A stretch of 64,000 nt of DNA from ZC4RG30 sp049841155 (GCA_049841155.1 JASGHI010000003.1:2046001-2110000), one strand, 5' to 3'. Counted from the first letter of the stretch, positions 50,063 through 59,760 are shown. The notes: generated by a model not told the origin, from the letters alone. Numbers and translations: made by a program.

Positions 50063-51568
50063 GTGAATCCGCAGACCTCGTGCATCGCCGCCCTCGATCA
50101 GGGCACCACCAGCACGCGCTGCATTCTCTTCGATGCGCGCGGCGACATCCTCTCCCTCGCGCAGCGCGAGCATACGCAGCACTACCCGCGGCCCGGCTGG
50201 GTGGAGCATGACGCAGCGCAGATCTGGCGCAACGCCGATGAGGTGATCGACGAGGCCCTCACCGGCACATCGCTGACGGAGCGCAGCATCGCGGCTCTCG
50301 GCATTACCAACCAGCGCGAGACCACGGTGCTCTGGAACCGCCACACCGGTGAGCCCGTGCACCGCGCGCTGGTCTGGCAGGACACACGCGTTGAACCTCT
50401 GGTGCAGGCGCTGGCGCAGCAGGGCGCGGAGCCACGCATCCGCGAACTCACCGGCCTGCCGCTGGCGAGCTACTTCAGCGCGCTGAAACTGCGGTGGCTG
50501 CTCGACGAGGTGCCGGGCGCGCAAGCCGCCGCCGAACGGGGCGACCTGCTCTTTGGCACGATGGACAGCTGGCTCGTCTGGAATCTCACCGGAGGCGCCC
50601 AGGGTGGCCGGCACGTCACCGACGTGACCAACGCCAGCCGCACGCAGCTGATGAACCTCGCCACGCTGGACTGGGACGAGACATTGCTGGCGACATTCGG
50701 CATTGCGCGCGCGCTGCTGCCGCGCATCGTTTCGTCGAGCGGCGAGGTGGGCGGGATCCGCACGCCGGCGCTGGAAGGTGTGCCCATCGCCGGCATCCTG
50801 GGCGATCAGCAGGCAGCGCTGGTCGGCCAGTGCTGCTTTGCGCCGGGCGAGGCGAAAAACACCTACGGCACGGGCTGCTTCCTGCTGATGAACACCGGCG
50901 GCACACCGGTGCCCTCGCGCGCAGGATTGATCACGACGCTGGCCTACCGCTTCGGTGAGGCGCCGCCGGCTTATGCACTGGAGGGGTCCATCGCCATCAC
51001 CGGCGCGCTGGTGCAATGGCTGCGCGATGGACTGAAGATCATTGCATCGTCACGCGACATCGAGCCCCTGGCGCGCGAGGTGGAGGACAACGGCGGCGTC
51101 TACTTCGTGCCGGCCTTCTCCGGACTCTATGCGCCACACTGGAATGCCGGCGCGCGGGGCGCGGTGCTGGGCCTCACGCGCTACGCCACCCGCGCGCACA
51201 TTGCGCGGGCGGCGCTGGAGGCCACCGCCTTCCAGGTTCGCGAAGTGCTCGAATCCATGCAGCAGGACGCCGGTATCCCTCTGCCCGAGCTGCGCGTGGA
51301 TGGCGGCATGGTGGCGAACGATCTGCTGATGCAGTTCCAGGCGGATATCCTGGACCGTGCGGTGCTGTGCCCGCGCGTGACCGAGACCACGGCGCTGGGC
51401 GCAGCCTATGCGGCGGGACTGGCGGTGGGTTACTGGCCGGACACCGACGCGTTGCGTCGCAACTGGAGTGAAACGCACCGCTGGCGGCCGGCGATGACGG
51501 CCTCCCGCCGCGAGGGTCTTTATGCCGACTGGCGCAAGGCCGTGGGGCGCACGCTGGACTGGCTGTAG
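50063..51568 (+). CDS. glpK: Glycerol kinase
   Basis: A 501-residue FGGY kinase. The N-terminal phosphate loop is A-L-D-Q-G-T-T-S-T-R. N-Q-R-E-T-T-V-L-W and W-Q-D-T-R (glycerol contacts) follow, then G-T-M-D-S-W-L, G-D-Q-Q-A-A-L and the second phosphate loop Y-G-T-G-C-F. Near the C-terminus are D-G-G-M-V-A-N-D and E-T-T-A-L-G-A-A. It phosphorylates glycerol. It starts at a GTG at 50063. No glpF or glpD is beside it. Confidence 0.94.
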   Translation: MNPQTSCIAALDQGTTSTRCILFDARGDILSLAQREHTQHYPRPGWVEHDAAQIWRNADEVIDEALTGTSLTERSIAALGITNQRETTVLWNRHTGEPVHRALVWQDTRVEPLVQALAQQGAEPRIRELTGLPLASYFSALKLRWLLDEVPGAQAAAERGDLLFGTMDSWLVWNLTGGAQGGRHVTDVTNASRTQLMNLATLDWDETLLATFGIARALLPRIVSSSGEVGGIRTPALEGVPIAGILGDQQAALVGQCCFAPGEAKNTYGTGCFLLMNTGGTPVPSRAGLITTLAYRFGEAPPAYALEGSIAITGALVQWLRDGLKIIASSRDIEPLAREVEDNGGVYFVPAFSGLYAPHWNAGARGAVLGLTRYATRAHIARAALEATAFQVREVLESMQQDAGIPLPELRVDGGMVANDLLMQFQADILDRAVLCPRVTETTALGAAYAAGLAVGYWPDTDALRRNWSETHRWRPAMTASRREGLYADWRKAVGRTLDWL

Positions 51569-51609
51569 CTCAGCGCCTTCGGACCACTACATGTCCGTGG
51601 GGCGTCAGT

Positions 51610-52200
51610 TCAGCGCGGCGGCGCAGCGGCCGGCGCGGGCTCACCCCTGTAACGGCCCACATAGGCCGCCTTGGCCAGCACCTTGCCGTTCATGGCTGCG
51701 AGCAGCTCGGCGCGGGTGGTCGTTTCCGCAGGCAGATCGAGTTTCACGCTGAGCGCGTAGAACTCGAACACATAGTGGTGATAGCGCGGCCCGGCGGGCG
51801 CTCCAGGGCCCATGTAGGCGTTCTGGCCCCTGACGTTCTTGCCGGTGACCGAGCCCTCGGGCAGCTTGCCCTCGGCAATCTCAGTGGTGCTTCCCGGGAT
51901 GTTCCAGGCCACCCAGTGCAGCACATCATCGACTCCGCCACTTCGCGCCACATCGATGTCGTGAAAGATGATGGCGTAGCTGGCGACGCCTTCGGGCGCA
52001 TGCGAGATCCTGAAACCCGGCTGCACATTGTCGCCGCGTGCAACGAACTTTGGAGGCACGATGCCGCCGTCGGCAAACGCCGTGCTCTCGATGAGCAGCG
52101 GCACGAGGCTGGGCGGCGGAGCCTGTTGGGCCTGCACCGCAAGACCGAACGTGGACGCTGCGGCAAACAGCGCCAGCGCCGCGGGAATCTTCAGTCGCAT
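51610..52200 (-). CDS. YbhB/YbcL-type PEBP-family exported protein
   Basis: A 196-residue phosphatidylethanolamine-binding-like protein with a signal of about 24 residues (A-V-Q-A-Q-Q). The core has G-D-N-V-Q-P, D-I-D-V-A, H-W-V-A-W-N-I-P and Y-M-G-P-G-A-P, then G-P-R-Y-H-H-Y-V-F. These are the ligand-pocket motifs of the family. The function in bacteria is unknown. It is convergent with glpK and divergent from the DUF885 gene. Confidence 0.9.
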   Translation of the reverse strand: MRLKIPAALALFAAASTFGLAVQAQQAPPPSLVPLLIESTAFADGGIVPPKFVARGDNVQPGFRISHAPEGVASYAIIFHDIDVARSGGVDDVLHWVAWNIPGSTTEIAEGKLPEGSVTGKNVRGQNAYMGPGAPAGPRYHHYVFEFYALSVKLDLPAETTTRAELLAAMNGKVLAKAAYVGRYRGEPAPAAAPPR

Positions 52201-52294
52201 GCAACCTCCTCTTCGATCCGTGAAGGACCTGTCCTTTGCTGGAGGCCTCGATCATACTTGATGAAATCCGGTCCGGTTCAACGACGGAGTTGCC

Positions 52295-54166
52295 ATGCGC
52301 ATCGCCTTTGCCGGCGGCCTCCTGGGCTGCTTTTCCCTGCTCGCACTCACCGGCTGCGCCACTGCGCCCGGCACTGCAACACCTCCCGCCGCAGCAGCGG
52401 ACCCGGCGCGCATCGAAGCCGAGAGCCGGCGCATCAATGAGTGGTTCGATGCCAAATTCGAGGAGCAGCTGCGCTTCAGCCCCATGGGGCTCACCTACCT
52501 GGGGCGCAAGGAGCTGTATGACCAGCTTGATGATTTCTCCCTCGAAGAGGCCGAGAAGGAACTGGCTTGGCAGAAGGCTTCGGTGGAAGAGATGCGGGCG
52601 CGGTTCGACTACTCGCTGCTCTCCCCGGAGGCGCGACGTTCCTACGATGTGTGGCAGGACCAGTACGAGCGGGCTGCAGCGGGCGCGCCGTACCGGTTGC
52701 ATGGCTATGTATTCGAGCAGATGGGTGGCGCGCAGTCGGAGCTGCCCACCTTTCTGATCAGCTTCCATGAGGTCGCCACCGAAAGCGATGCGCTGGCCTG
52801 GATATCGCGTGCCAGCCAGATTCCACGCGCCCTGGACCAGTTGCTCACGCGCGCCTACGAAGCGGCGAAGCTCGGTATCCGTCCGCCGCGCTTCGCCTAT
52901 GAAGGCGCCATCGATCAGTCACAGAAGGTGATCAGCGGCGCGCCCTTCGATGGCGGCGCGGATTCGCCGCTGTGGGCGGATCTCCAGAGCGACGTCGGCG
53001 CGTTGGTCGACAAAGGCGTGATCAGCGCGGCGCGCGCCGAGCAGATCAAGGCCCAGGGCCGTGCGGTGCTTGCGGATCAGGTCGGCCCCGCCTACCGGCG
53101 CCTCATTTCGTGGCTGCAGTCGGACATGGCGAACGCTGCCGTGAATCCCACCGGCGTAGGCTCCACACTGCCCGACGGCGCCGCCTACTACCGCAACCGC
53201 CTCAGCGCCATGACTACGACACCGTTGACGGCGGAGCAGATCCACCAGACCGGTCTGCGCGAAGTCAAACGCCTGCGCGCCGAGATGCAAGCGCTGAAGA
53301 GCCGCACCGGATTCAAGGGCAGCCTCGATGACTTCTTCAAGTTCATCGATTCGGATCCGCGCTTCCGCTATCCCAACACCGACGCGGGACGGCAGGCCTA
53401 TCTCGATGACGCCACCGCCGCCATCAACAACATCAAGAAGGAGCTGCCGCACTACTTCGGCCTGCTGCCCAAGGCGGATCTGGTGGTACGCCGCGTGGAG
53501 GCCTTCCGCGAGCGCGACGGCGGCGCGCAGCATTATTACAGCGGCACACCCGATGGCTCGCGGCCCGGTGTCTATTACGCGCATCTGTCCGACATGAACG
53601 CCATGCCGAAGACCGAGCTCGAGGTGATCGCGTATCACGAAGGGCTGCCGGGGCATCACATGCAGCTGTCCATCGCGCAGGAAATCCAGGGCATTCCGAA
53701 GTTCCGCGGGCAGGCCCGCTACACCGCCTATGCCGAAGGCTGGGGTCTTTATGCCGAATGGCTCGCGAAGGAAATGCCCAATACCTACCAGGATCCCTAC
53801 TCCGACTTCGGACGCCTGACCTCCGAGATGTGGCGCGCCGTGCGCCTGGTGGTGGACACGGGGCTGCACGCCAAGGGATGGACCGAGGAGCAGGCGGTGG
53901 AGTATTTCGATGCCAACACGTCCATTCCCATCACGGCGGTGCGGTCGGAGATCCGGCGCTATCTCGTGATGCCGGGGCAGGCGACGGCCTACAAGATCGG
54001 CATGCTCAAGATCCAGGAGCTGCGGGCGAGGGCTGAGCGCAAGCTGGGCAGGCGGTTCGATATCCGCGCCTTCCACGACGTAGTGCTGAAGGGCGGCGCA
54101 CTGCCGCTGGACATACTCGAGCGCAGCGTGGATGAGTGGATTGCACAGCAGCTGGCTGCCAGCTGA
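52295..54166 (+). CDS. DUF885-family lipoprotein, putative zinc metallopeptidase
   Basis: A 623-residue lipoprotein (lipobox L-T-G-C). The zinc motif is H-E-G-L-P-G-H-H near residue 450, and the downstream Glu is in A-Y-A-E-G-W-G-L-Y-A-E. This matches DUF885, a family thought to be extracytoplasmic metallopeptidases. GGAG seven bases before the ATG supports the start. It probably trims peptides in the periplasm; that function is inferred from the fold. Confidence 0.88.
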   Translation: MRIAFAGGLLGCFSLLALTGCATAPGTATPPAAAADPARIEAESRRINEWFDAKFEEQLRFSPMGLTYLGRKELYDQLDDFSLEEAEKELAWQKASVEEMRARFDYSLLSPEARRSYDVWQDQYERAAAGAPYRLHGYVFEQMGGAQSELPTFLISFHEVATESDALAWISRASQIPRALDQLLTRAYEAAKLGIRPPRFAYEGAIDQSQKVISGAPFDGGADSPLWADLQSDVGALVDKGVISAARAEQIKAQGRAVLADQVGPAYRRLISWLQSDMANAAVNPTGVGSTLPDGAAYYRNRLSAMTTTPLTAEQIHQTGLREVKRLRAEMQALKSRTGFKGSLDDFFKFIDSDPRFRYPNTDAGRQAYLDDATAAINNIKKELPHYFGLLPKADLVVRRVEAFRERDGGAQHYYSGTPDGSRPGVYYAHLSDMNAMPKTELEVIAYHEGLPGHHMQLSIAQEIQGIPKFRGQARYTAYAEGWGLYAEWLAKEMPNTYQDPYSDFGRLTSEMWRAVRLVVDTGLHAKGWTEEQAVEYFDANTSIPITAVRSEIRRYLVMPGQATAYKIGMLKIQELRARAERKLGRRFDIRAFHDVVLKGGALPLDILERSVDEWIAQQLAAS

Positions 54167-54176
54167 TCGAAATCTG

Positions 54177-54198
54177 GTAACGGGAGAGGACGCGTTAC
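54177..54198 (+). terminator. Weak hairpin after the DUF885 gene
   Basis: The stem GTAACG / CGTTAC with a 10-base loop lies 11 bases after the stop codon and 2 bases before the stop of the convergent exonuclease gene. The stem is short and has no T-tract. Confidence 0.35.
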
Positions 54199-54199
54199 A

Positions 54200-54700
54200 T
54201 CAGGGCGGGCTCCACCCTGCCTCGATGGCCGCCATCATGATGCGGGCACAGGCTTCGGCGTCCGAATCAGCCTGGTGATGCTTGAGCTCGATGCCGAGGT
54301 GCTGGCACACATTCGGCAGTTTGGTCGGATGGATGCGCCATACGCGACGCGCCACCTGCACCGTGCACTGGAAAGCCGGCGGATCGTCGTAGATCTGCCA
54401 GGTGTTGCAGCAGGCGGCGAGTACGCCGCGGTCGAAGGGGGCGTTGTGCGCGGCGAGGAACCGGGTTCCCCGCAGCAGCTGCCTCAGTTCAGGCCACAAT
54501 TCACCGAAGTTGCGCGCTTCACGGACGTCGTTCCAGGTGAGGCCGTGCACCCAGGTGAAAGCGAAATCGCGCGAGGGTGGGCGGATGAGGTGGTAGGCAC
54601 GCTCGATGATCCGCCCGTTCTCCACCACCACGAGCCCCACGGCGCAGGCGCTGTCGGCCTCGTAGTTGGCGGTTTCGAAGTCGATGGCGGCGTAGCGCAT
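54200..54700 (-). CDS. DEDDh 3'-5' exonuclease (DnaQ-like)
   Basis: A 166-residue exonuclease. Exo I has Asp7 and Glu9 (A-A-I-D-F-E-T-A). Exo II has Asp90 (H-N-A-P-F-D). Exo III has His142 and Asp147 (H-H-Q-A-D-S-D-A). All catalytic residues for two-metal exonuclease chemistry are present. It resembles the stand-alone exonuclease domain of DNA polymerase III epsilon and similar repair nucleases. It is probably used in DNA or RNA trimming. Confidence 0.9.
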   Translation of the reverse strand: MRYAAIDFETANYEADSACAVGLVVVENGRIIERAYHLIRPPSRDFAFTWVHGLTWNDVREARNFGELWPELRQLLRGTRFLAAHNAPFDRGVLAACCNTWQIYDDPPAFQCTVQVARRVWRIHPTKLPNVCQHLGIELKHHQADSDAEACARIMMAAIEAGWSPP

Positions 54701-54727
54701 GAGGTTCGTTGCGAATTTACTTTCCGA

Positions 54728-54765
54728 TGCAGAAGGCGGGACTGGCGCCCAATGTATTGATCTGC
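54728..54765 (+). repeat. 38-bp direct repeat, left copy
   Basis: It begins TGCAGAAGGCGG, contains TGGCGCCCAA and ends TGATCTGC. It matches 31 of 38 positions of the copy at 61378-61415, in the same orientation. It lies between the exonuclease start and the end of the AKR gene; the surrounding 54701-54896 shows no other feature. Confidence 0.6.
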
Positions 54766-54896
54766 CTTGATTTTCTCAACGTATCCGATCCCGCATGGAC
54801 CTATTCTTGGACCCAGGAACCTGACCATTCCCTTCCATCTAGATTAGGAGTGGTAGGCGAGAGTGATCAGAGCGGTTCCCGGCGCACCGGGTCACG

Positions 54897-55886
54897 TTAC
54901 CAAGCGTAAGCCTGAGGCGCCTCTCCGCCCGGACCTGGCCACACGCTATCTAGCTTCACCAACGTCTCACCCGAGAGCTTCATCTCCAGCGCTTTAAGGT
55001 TCTCGCGCAGCTGCTCGACAGTACGCGGACCACTGATGACGGACGTCATTGTTGGGTTATGCAACAGCCAGGCCAGCGCCACGATCGCGGGTGACTCGCC
55101 CAGTTCACCGCACAGTGTCTCCCACGCTTCGAGCTGCGGGCGAAGGCGCTCGATCCGCGCCTGCAGCCCAGGAGTCGCCCTGCGGCCCTCATTGATCTTG
55201 CGCAGCACGCCACCCAGCAGCCCCATGCCGATGGGGCTCCATGGGATCAAGCCGATGCCGAAATGCCGCAACGCCGGAATCACTTCCAGCTCGATCGTGC
55301 GCTGCGTGAGGTTATACAGGCTCTGCTCCGATGCCAGCCCCAGCAGATTGCGCGACACGGCTGTGCATTGGGCGGTAGCAATGTCCCAGCCCGCGAAGTT
55401 GCTGGAACCGACATAGGTGATCTTGCCTTCGCGGATCAACTGCTCGAAGGCTTGCCAGATTTCCTCCCAGGGCGTTGCCCGATCGATGTGATGCATCTGG
55501 TAAAGGTCGATGTGGTCGGTCTTGAGACGCTTCAGGCTCGCCTCACAGGCGCGGCGGATGTGGTAGGCCGACAGGTACTTGTCGTTGGGGCCGGTGTCCA
55601 TCGGCTGATAGACCTTGGTGGCCAGCACGATCTTGTTGCGGCGAGATCTATCCTGAGCCAGCCAGTTGCCTATGATCTCTTCGGAGATACCGTACCCCTT
55701 CGCCATGTCTGGGGACTGCGGACCGCCATAGACATCGGCCGTGTCGAAGAAGTTGATACCCGCATCCAGCGCCGCATCCATGATCCTGAAGCTGCCCGCT
55801 TCATCGGTCAGCTCACCGAAGTTCATGGCGCCGAGAGCTATGCGACTGACTTTGAGGCCAGTGCGGCCAAGATGGGTGTAGTTCAT
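54897..55886 (-). CDS. Aldo/keto reductase
   Basis: A 329-residue AKR. Catalytic Asp and Tyr lie in F-F-D-T-A-D-V-Y-G, Lys in L-A-T-K-V and His in Y-Q-M-H-H. The C-terminal NADPH motif is S-G-P-R-T-V-E-Q-L. AGGAG seven bases before the ATG at 55886 fixes the start. It reduces an aldehyde or ketone with NADPH. It is the last gene of a six-gene operon led by a cyclophilin-like lipoprotein and controlled probably by the LysR protein at 60410. Confidence 0.92.
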   Translation of the reverse strand: MNYTHLGRTGLKVSRIALGAMNFGELTDEAGSFRIMDAALDAGINFFDTADVYGGPQSPDMAKGYGISEEIIGNWLAQDRSRRNKIVLATKVYQPMDTGPNDKYLSAYHIRRACEASLKRLKTDHIDLYQMHHIDRATPWEEIWQAFEQLIREGKITYVGSSNFAGWDIATAQCTAVSRNLLGLASEQSLYNLTQRTIELEVIPALRHFGIGLIPWSPIGMGLLGGVLRKINEGRRATPGLQARIERLRPQLEAWETLCGELGESPAIVALAWLLHNPTMTSVISGPRTVEQLRENLKALEMKLSGETLVKLDSVWPGPGGEAPQAYAW

Positions 55887-55952
55887 TTTGTAACTCCTTC
55901 GCGACGACCAGACGGTGAGATCATCGACCACGGCAAGCGTATTTCCACGTGC

Positions 55953-56696
55953 TCACCAAGGTTGATTCGCGGGACCGACTGTGAACTCATTAATCGTAGT
56001 GTCTTCGGGTTGGTCGATCGCAAAGGCCACGACGCTGGCGATCCGGTCAGCGGAAATGCCGTACTGATCGTAAACATCTTTCATCTGATCACGCGTCCCC
56101 TTCTCGCTGATCGTCGCCAGCAGCTCGGTATTGATGGCAGCCGGATAGATCGTGGCGGTGCGGATGTGAGTGCCTTCCATGGCCGATTCCATGCGCAGAA
56201 CTTCCATGAAATCGCGCACGAACCATTTCGTTCCGCCATAGACAGCGCCGTTCGGATAAGCCTTGAGTCCCGCGACCGAAGAGGTCGTAATGACGTGACC
56301 CGATTTCTGCTCCAGGAAGGTTGGCAGCACAGCCGCCACGCCGTTCAGAACGCCCTTGATGTTGACGTCGACCATGCGGTGCCAGTCATCGGTCTTCAGC
56401 GCCGATAAAGGCGAGTTTGGCATCAAGCCGGCATTGAGGAAGATGACATCCACGCGACCAAACTTGTCCTTGGCTAGCCTGACGATACGATCGTTGTCTT
56501 CCTGCCGGGTCACGTCCAGAGCTTGATAAACCGCCTGGCCGCCGCTCTGCGTGATCTCGTCGGCGATCCGCTTCAGGTTGCCCTCGCGGCGTGCGCCGAG
56601 CACAACCTCGGCGCCCTGGCTTGCGAGCAGCTTGGCCGTGGCTTCGCCGATGCCGGAGGATGCGCCGGTGATGACGACAACTTTGTCTTTGATCAT
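55953..56696 (-). CDS. Short-chain dehydrogenase/reductase
   Basis: A 247-residue classical SDR. T-G-A-S-S-G-I-G-E binds NADP, N-A-G is present and the catalytic set is complete: Ser in T-S-S-V-A-G and Tyr/Lys in V-Y-G-G-T-K. This contrasts with the altered SDR at 25985. It is 66 bases upstream of the AKR start. The two reductases may act on the same carbonyl compound, or the operon may serve detoxification. Confidence 0.92.
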   Translation of the reverse strand: MIKDKVVVITGASSGIGEATAKLLASQGAEVVLGARREGNLKRIADEITQSGGQAVYQALDVTRQEDNDRIVRLAKDKFGRVDVIFLNAGLMPNSPLSALKTDDWHRMVDVNIKGVLNGVAAVLPTFLEQKSGHVITTSSVAGLKAYPNGAVYGGTKWFVRDFMEVLRMESAMEGTHIRTATIYPAAINTELLATISEKGTRDQMKDVYDQYGISADRIASVVAFAIDQPEDTTINEFTVGPANQPW

Positions 56697-56732
56697 GATG
56701 CTTTTCCTTGGTACGAACTGATGAGAAGCGAG

Positions 56733-57377
56733 TCAGCGATAGGCAGCGGGTTTATCGCCATCCGTATGAGGCTGACTTATGCCGAGGTCCTCGTTGACAT
56801 GGCGCTCCGGGTGTTTGACGAGGTCAGCCACAAAGCGCCCCAGGCTGGCACGCGAGGTTTCCGTGCCCTTGAAGGTTTCTCCCTTGCGGGTCAGCTCGAC
56901 ATCTTCGACAGGCTTGTTCGTCAGCCAGACGGGACGCAGGATGGTGTAGTCCAGCGAAGACTTCTCGATCACTTTGGCCGTCTTCAAATTGGCAGGACGA
57001 GTAGCGCCCACGATGCTCTTGTCCCAGGCGTTGAACGGCTCGGGCAGCTCGTCATAGATGCCGCCAGCACTGATCGCGATGATGCGGCGAACGCCCAGAT
57101 CCTCCATCACCTCGACGACACGCTGTGTAAGATCGCCGAGATCCATTCCCCCCATTGCGCTGACGACGATATCCTGACCCTTGATGGCCTCTTTCAGCGC
57201 GTCCGTGTCCTGGGCGTCTCCCTCGAATACACGGACGCGCTCACCCCTGAGATCACGCAGGCGTCCGGCCGCACGGCGCGCAAAGAGCGTCAGCTCCACA
57301 TCATCCTGTTCCAGCAAGCGGGGAATGATCTCCCTGGCCGTGTAGCCGCTGGCACCCAGCAGAACGACTCTCTTCAT
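56733..57377 (-). CDS. NAD(P)H-binding (NmrA/atypical SDR-like) protein
   Basis: A 214-residue protein. The Rossmann motif is L-L-G-A-S-G-Y-T-A-R, followed by L-F-A-R-R and G-D-A-Q-D. Y-T-I-L-R-P-V-W-L-T and the tail match atypical SDRs such as NAD(P)-dependent epimerase-like sensors. No complete YxxxK is seen. The first in-frame start at 57428 is replaced by the ATG at 57377 at the Rossmann motif. It may sense or reduce NADP-linked substrates. Confidence 0.83.
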   Translation of the reverse strand: MKRVVLLGASGYTAREIIPRLLEQDDVELTLFARRAAGRLRDLRGERVRVFEGDAQDTDALKEAIKGQDIVVSAMGGMDLGDLTQRVVEVMEDLGVRRIIAISAGGIYDELPEPFNAWDKSIVGATRPANLKTAKVIEKSSLDYTILRPVWLTNKPVEDVELTRKGETFKGTETSRASLGRFVADLVKHPERHVNEDLGISQPHTDGDKPAAYR

Positions 57378-57408
57378 TGGGGCAATTCTCGAGACCTGGT
57401 CGATCTTG

Positions 57409-58635
57409 TCAGGTGTGCGCCACGGCATGGCGCGCGGTCACTGCGGTCAACACGGCACAGATCGCCAGCAGCACGGCGCTCACGATGAAGGTACTGCGGT
57501 AGCCGCTGTGATCGAACAGCAGGCCGCCTGTCGTGGAGCCCAGCGCGATGGACATCTGGACGACGGCGACGAACAGGCCACCACCGGCCTCGGCATCCTT
57601 GGGGAACACCTTGGCAATCCAGGCCCACCAGCCTACGGGCGCTGATGTGCCGGTCAGGCCCCACAGAGCGAGCAGCACCACTACAACGGCCAACCAGCCA
57701 CCAAAGATAATCAGGGCCAGGGCGGTCGCTGCCATCAGCACCGGAATCAGCACGAGCGTCTGATAGAAGGCCCGCTGCAGGACACGACCGATGAGCACGG
57801 TGCCGACGAAGCCTGCCACGCCAATCACCAGCAGCAGCAGCGAGATCGTCGCCCCATGCACATGGGTGACCGTCTCCAGGAACGGCCGCACGTAGGTGAA
57901 CAGCGAGAACTGGCCCATGAACAGCAGGCTGCTGGCGAGCATGCCGACGACGACGCCCGGATGCCTGAACAGGGTGAACACCTTGAACACCTGGCCGATA
58001 CCGGGTGCGCGGGCCACTGCCTGCATCGAAGGCAGCGTCTTCCACTGCCAGGCCAGCGCCACCAGGGACACCGGCACCAGGCACAGGAAGGCGCCACGCC
58101 AGCCGATGACGGTGCCCAGATAGGCGCCCATCGGAGCCGCCACCACGGTAGCCAGCGCATTGCCGCCATTGACGATGGCCAGCGCACGCGGCACATCATT
58201 CGTGGGCACCAGCCGGATCGCAGTGGCCGCCGACATGGACCAGAAACCGCCCACGACGACGCCGATCAAGGCACGGCCCGCCATGTAAATGAAGTAGTTC
58301 GGGGCCAGCGCAACGATGGCACCGGAGATGCCCATCGCCACCGTCAGACCCAGCAGCAATGTCTTGCGGTTGAGGCTCCCGGCCAGCACCGAAATGAACA
58401 GACTGGTGAGCACAGCGAAGACACCCGAGATGGCGATGCCCTGGCCGGCCATACCTTCGGTGATACGAAGGTCCGAGGCGATGGGCGTCAGCAGGCTGAC
58501 GGGCAGGAACTCGGAGGCGATCAACGCAAAGGCGCAGACCGACATGGCGAACACGCCGCTCCACGAGGTCGGCATGTCTTGGGACTTCTCAGAATTGTCG
58601 GTGCCCTTGGAGGCGTCGATAACGGTAGCTGTCAT
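57409..58635 (-). CDS. MFS efflux transporter (DHA1 type)
   Basis: A 408-residue, 12-helix transporter. L-I-A-S-E-F-L-P-V-S-L-L near the first helix and A-G-R-A-L-I-G-V-V-V-G-G-F-W in helix 4 resemble the NepI/arabinose-efflux branch. It probably exports a small organic compound. It sits between the NmrA-like and the Tat-exported hydrolase genes with gaps of 31 and 15 bases. Efflux alongside AKR and SDR suggests the operon responds to a toxic carbonyl compound, which is inference. Confidence 0.88.
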   Translation of the reverse strand: MTATVIDASKGTDNSEKSQDMPTSWSGVFAMSVCAFALIASEFLPVSLLTPIASDLRITEGMAGQGIAISGVFAVLTSLFISVLAGSLNRKTLLLGLTVAMGISGAIVALAPNYFIYMAGRALIGVVVGGFWSMSAATAIRLVPTNDVPRALAIVNGGNALATVVAAPMGAYLGTVIGWRGAFLCLVPVSLVALAWQWKTLPSMQAVARAPGIGQVFKVFTLFRHPGVVVGMLASSLLFMGQFSLFTYVRPFLETVTHVHGATISLLLLVIGVAGFVGTVLIGRVLQRAFYQTLVLIPVLMAATALALIIFGGWLAVVVVLLALWGLTGTSAPVGWWAWIAKVFPKDAEAGGGLFVAVVQMSIALGSTTGGLLFDHSGYRSTFIVSAVLLAICAVLTAVTARHAVAHT

Positions 58636-58650
58636 GGAGTGCTTTTCTGC

Positions 58651-59760
58651 TTAGGTGGACAGGTGCTTCTGGAAGAAGGCCGTCAACCTGTCGAACGGGA
58701 TTTTGTCCATCCGGTCATACAGATCCACGTGATTCGCGCCCGGGATGATCACCAGCTCCTTCGGCTCCGCCGCTGCTGCGTAGGCGGTTTCGCTGAAGTA
58801 GCGCGAGTGCGCCTTCTCGCCGTGAACCAGAAGGATCTGCCGTGGCGAGATCTCCTTGATGTAGGTCAGGATCGGCAGGTTCATGAACGGCAGCGGTGCG
58901 GTGATCGTCCACGCATTGCCGGAGTTGATCGCCCGCACGTGGTAGCCGCGTGGCGTCCTGTAGTAATCGGCGTATTGGACCAGGAACGGTGCCTCGCCAC
59001 CCTTCAGCTCGTTGTAGGGCGGCTGATAGGCAGGCTTGCCGGCCTCTGCATCCTTCCAACGCTGCTGGCCCAGTTGCTCCAGCGTCTGCGTGCGCTGTTG
59101 CCGCGTCACGCTGTCGTTGTAACCCTGAGACATCACGCGCGTCATGTCGTACATGGTGCTGGCGACGACGGCCTTGATGCGCTTGTCCACGGCGGCAGCA
59201 CTCAACGCCATGCCACCCCAGCCACAGATGCCGATGATGCCGATGCGTTCACGATCCACATTCGGCAGCAGGCCCAGGCAATCCACCGCCGCGCTGAAAT
59301 CTTCCACGCTGATATCCGGGGAAGCGACATTGCGCGGCTCGCCGCTGCTTTCGCCGGTATAGGAGGGATCGAAGGCCAGCGTGACGAAGCCACGCTCGGC
59401 CATGGTCTGCGCGTACAGGCCAGAGGATTGTTCCTTCACGGCACCGAACGGGCCGCTGACTGCGAGCGCCGCAAGCTTGCCGCTGGCGTTCTTCGGCTGG
59501 TACAGATCCCCGGCCAGAGTGATGCCGTAACGGTTCCTGAAGGTGACCTTCCTGTGGTCAACCTTGTCGCTCCTGGGAAAGGTCTTGTCCCACTGGTCGG
59601 TGAGATTCAGGGACGACTGCGCCTCGGCCGGGCTTGTGGCCACAGCACCGACACCCACGGCGGCGATGCCGGCAGCCGTCATCTTCAGCAAGTTGCGGCG
59701 GCCGGTGTCGAGGCTACCCGGCGTGGCGATGTCGCTGCTCGTCTGAATATTCTGGGTCAT
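58651..59760 (-). CDS. Tat-exported alpha/beta hydrolase with Cys nucleophile
   Basis: A 369-residue protein. The twin-arginine signal T-G-R-R-N-L-L-K is followed by a hydrophobic stretch ending about residue 47. The elbow G-I-C-G-W-G-G places Cys179 where most hydrolases have Ser, as in dienelactone hydrolases and the YcjY-like group. The acidic and His positions fall in V-H-G-E-K-A-H and G-A-N-H-V-D. AGGA nine bases before the ATG at 59760 supports this start over 59778 or 59808. Confidence 0.85.
   Translation of the reverse strand: MTQNIQTSSDIATPGSLDTGRRNLLKMTAAGIAAVGVGAVATSPAEAQSSLNLTDQWDKTFPRSDKVDHRKVTFRNRYGITLAGDLYQPKNASGKLAALAVSGPFGAVKEQSSGLYAQTMAERGFVTLAFDPSYTGESSGEPRNVASPDISVEDFSAAVDCLGLLPNVDRERIGIIGICGWGGMALSAAAVDKRIKAVVASTMYDMTRVMSQGYNDSVTRQQRTQTLEQLGQQRWKDAEAGKPAYQPPYNELKGGEAPFLVQYADYYRTPRGYHVRAINSGNAWTITAPLPFMNLPILTYIKEISPRQILLVHGEKAHSRYFSETAYAAAAEPKELVIIPGANHVDLYDRMDKIPFDRLTAFFQKHLST

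Noticed and set aside
54709..54909. A 66-codon frame containing the left 38-bp repeat
   Set aside because: No ribosome site, and the right repeat lies in a different context; shared peptide similarity follows from the DNA repeat alone.
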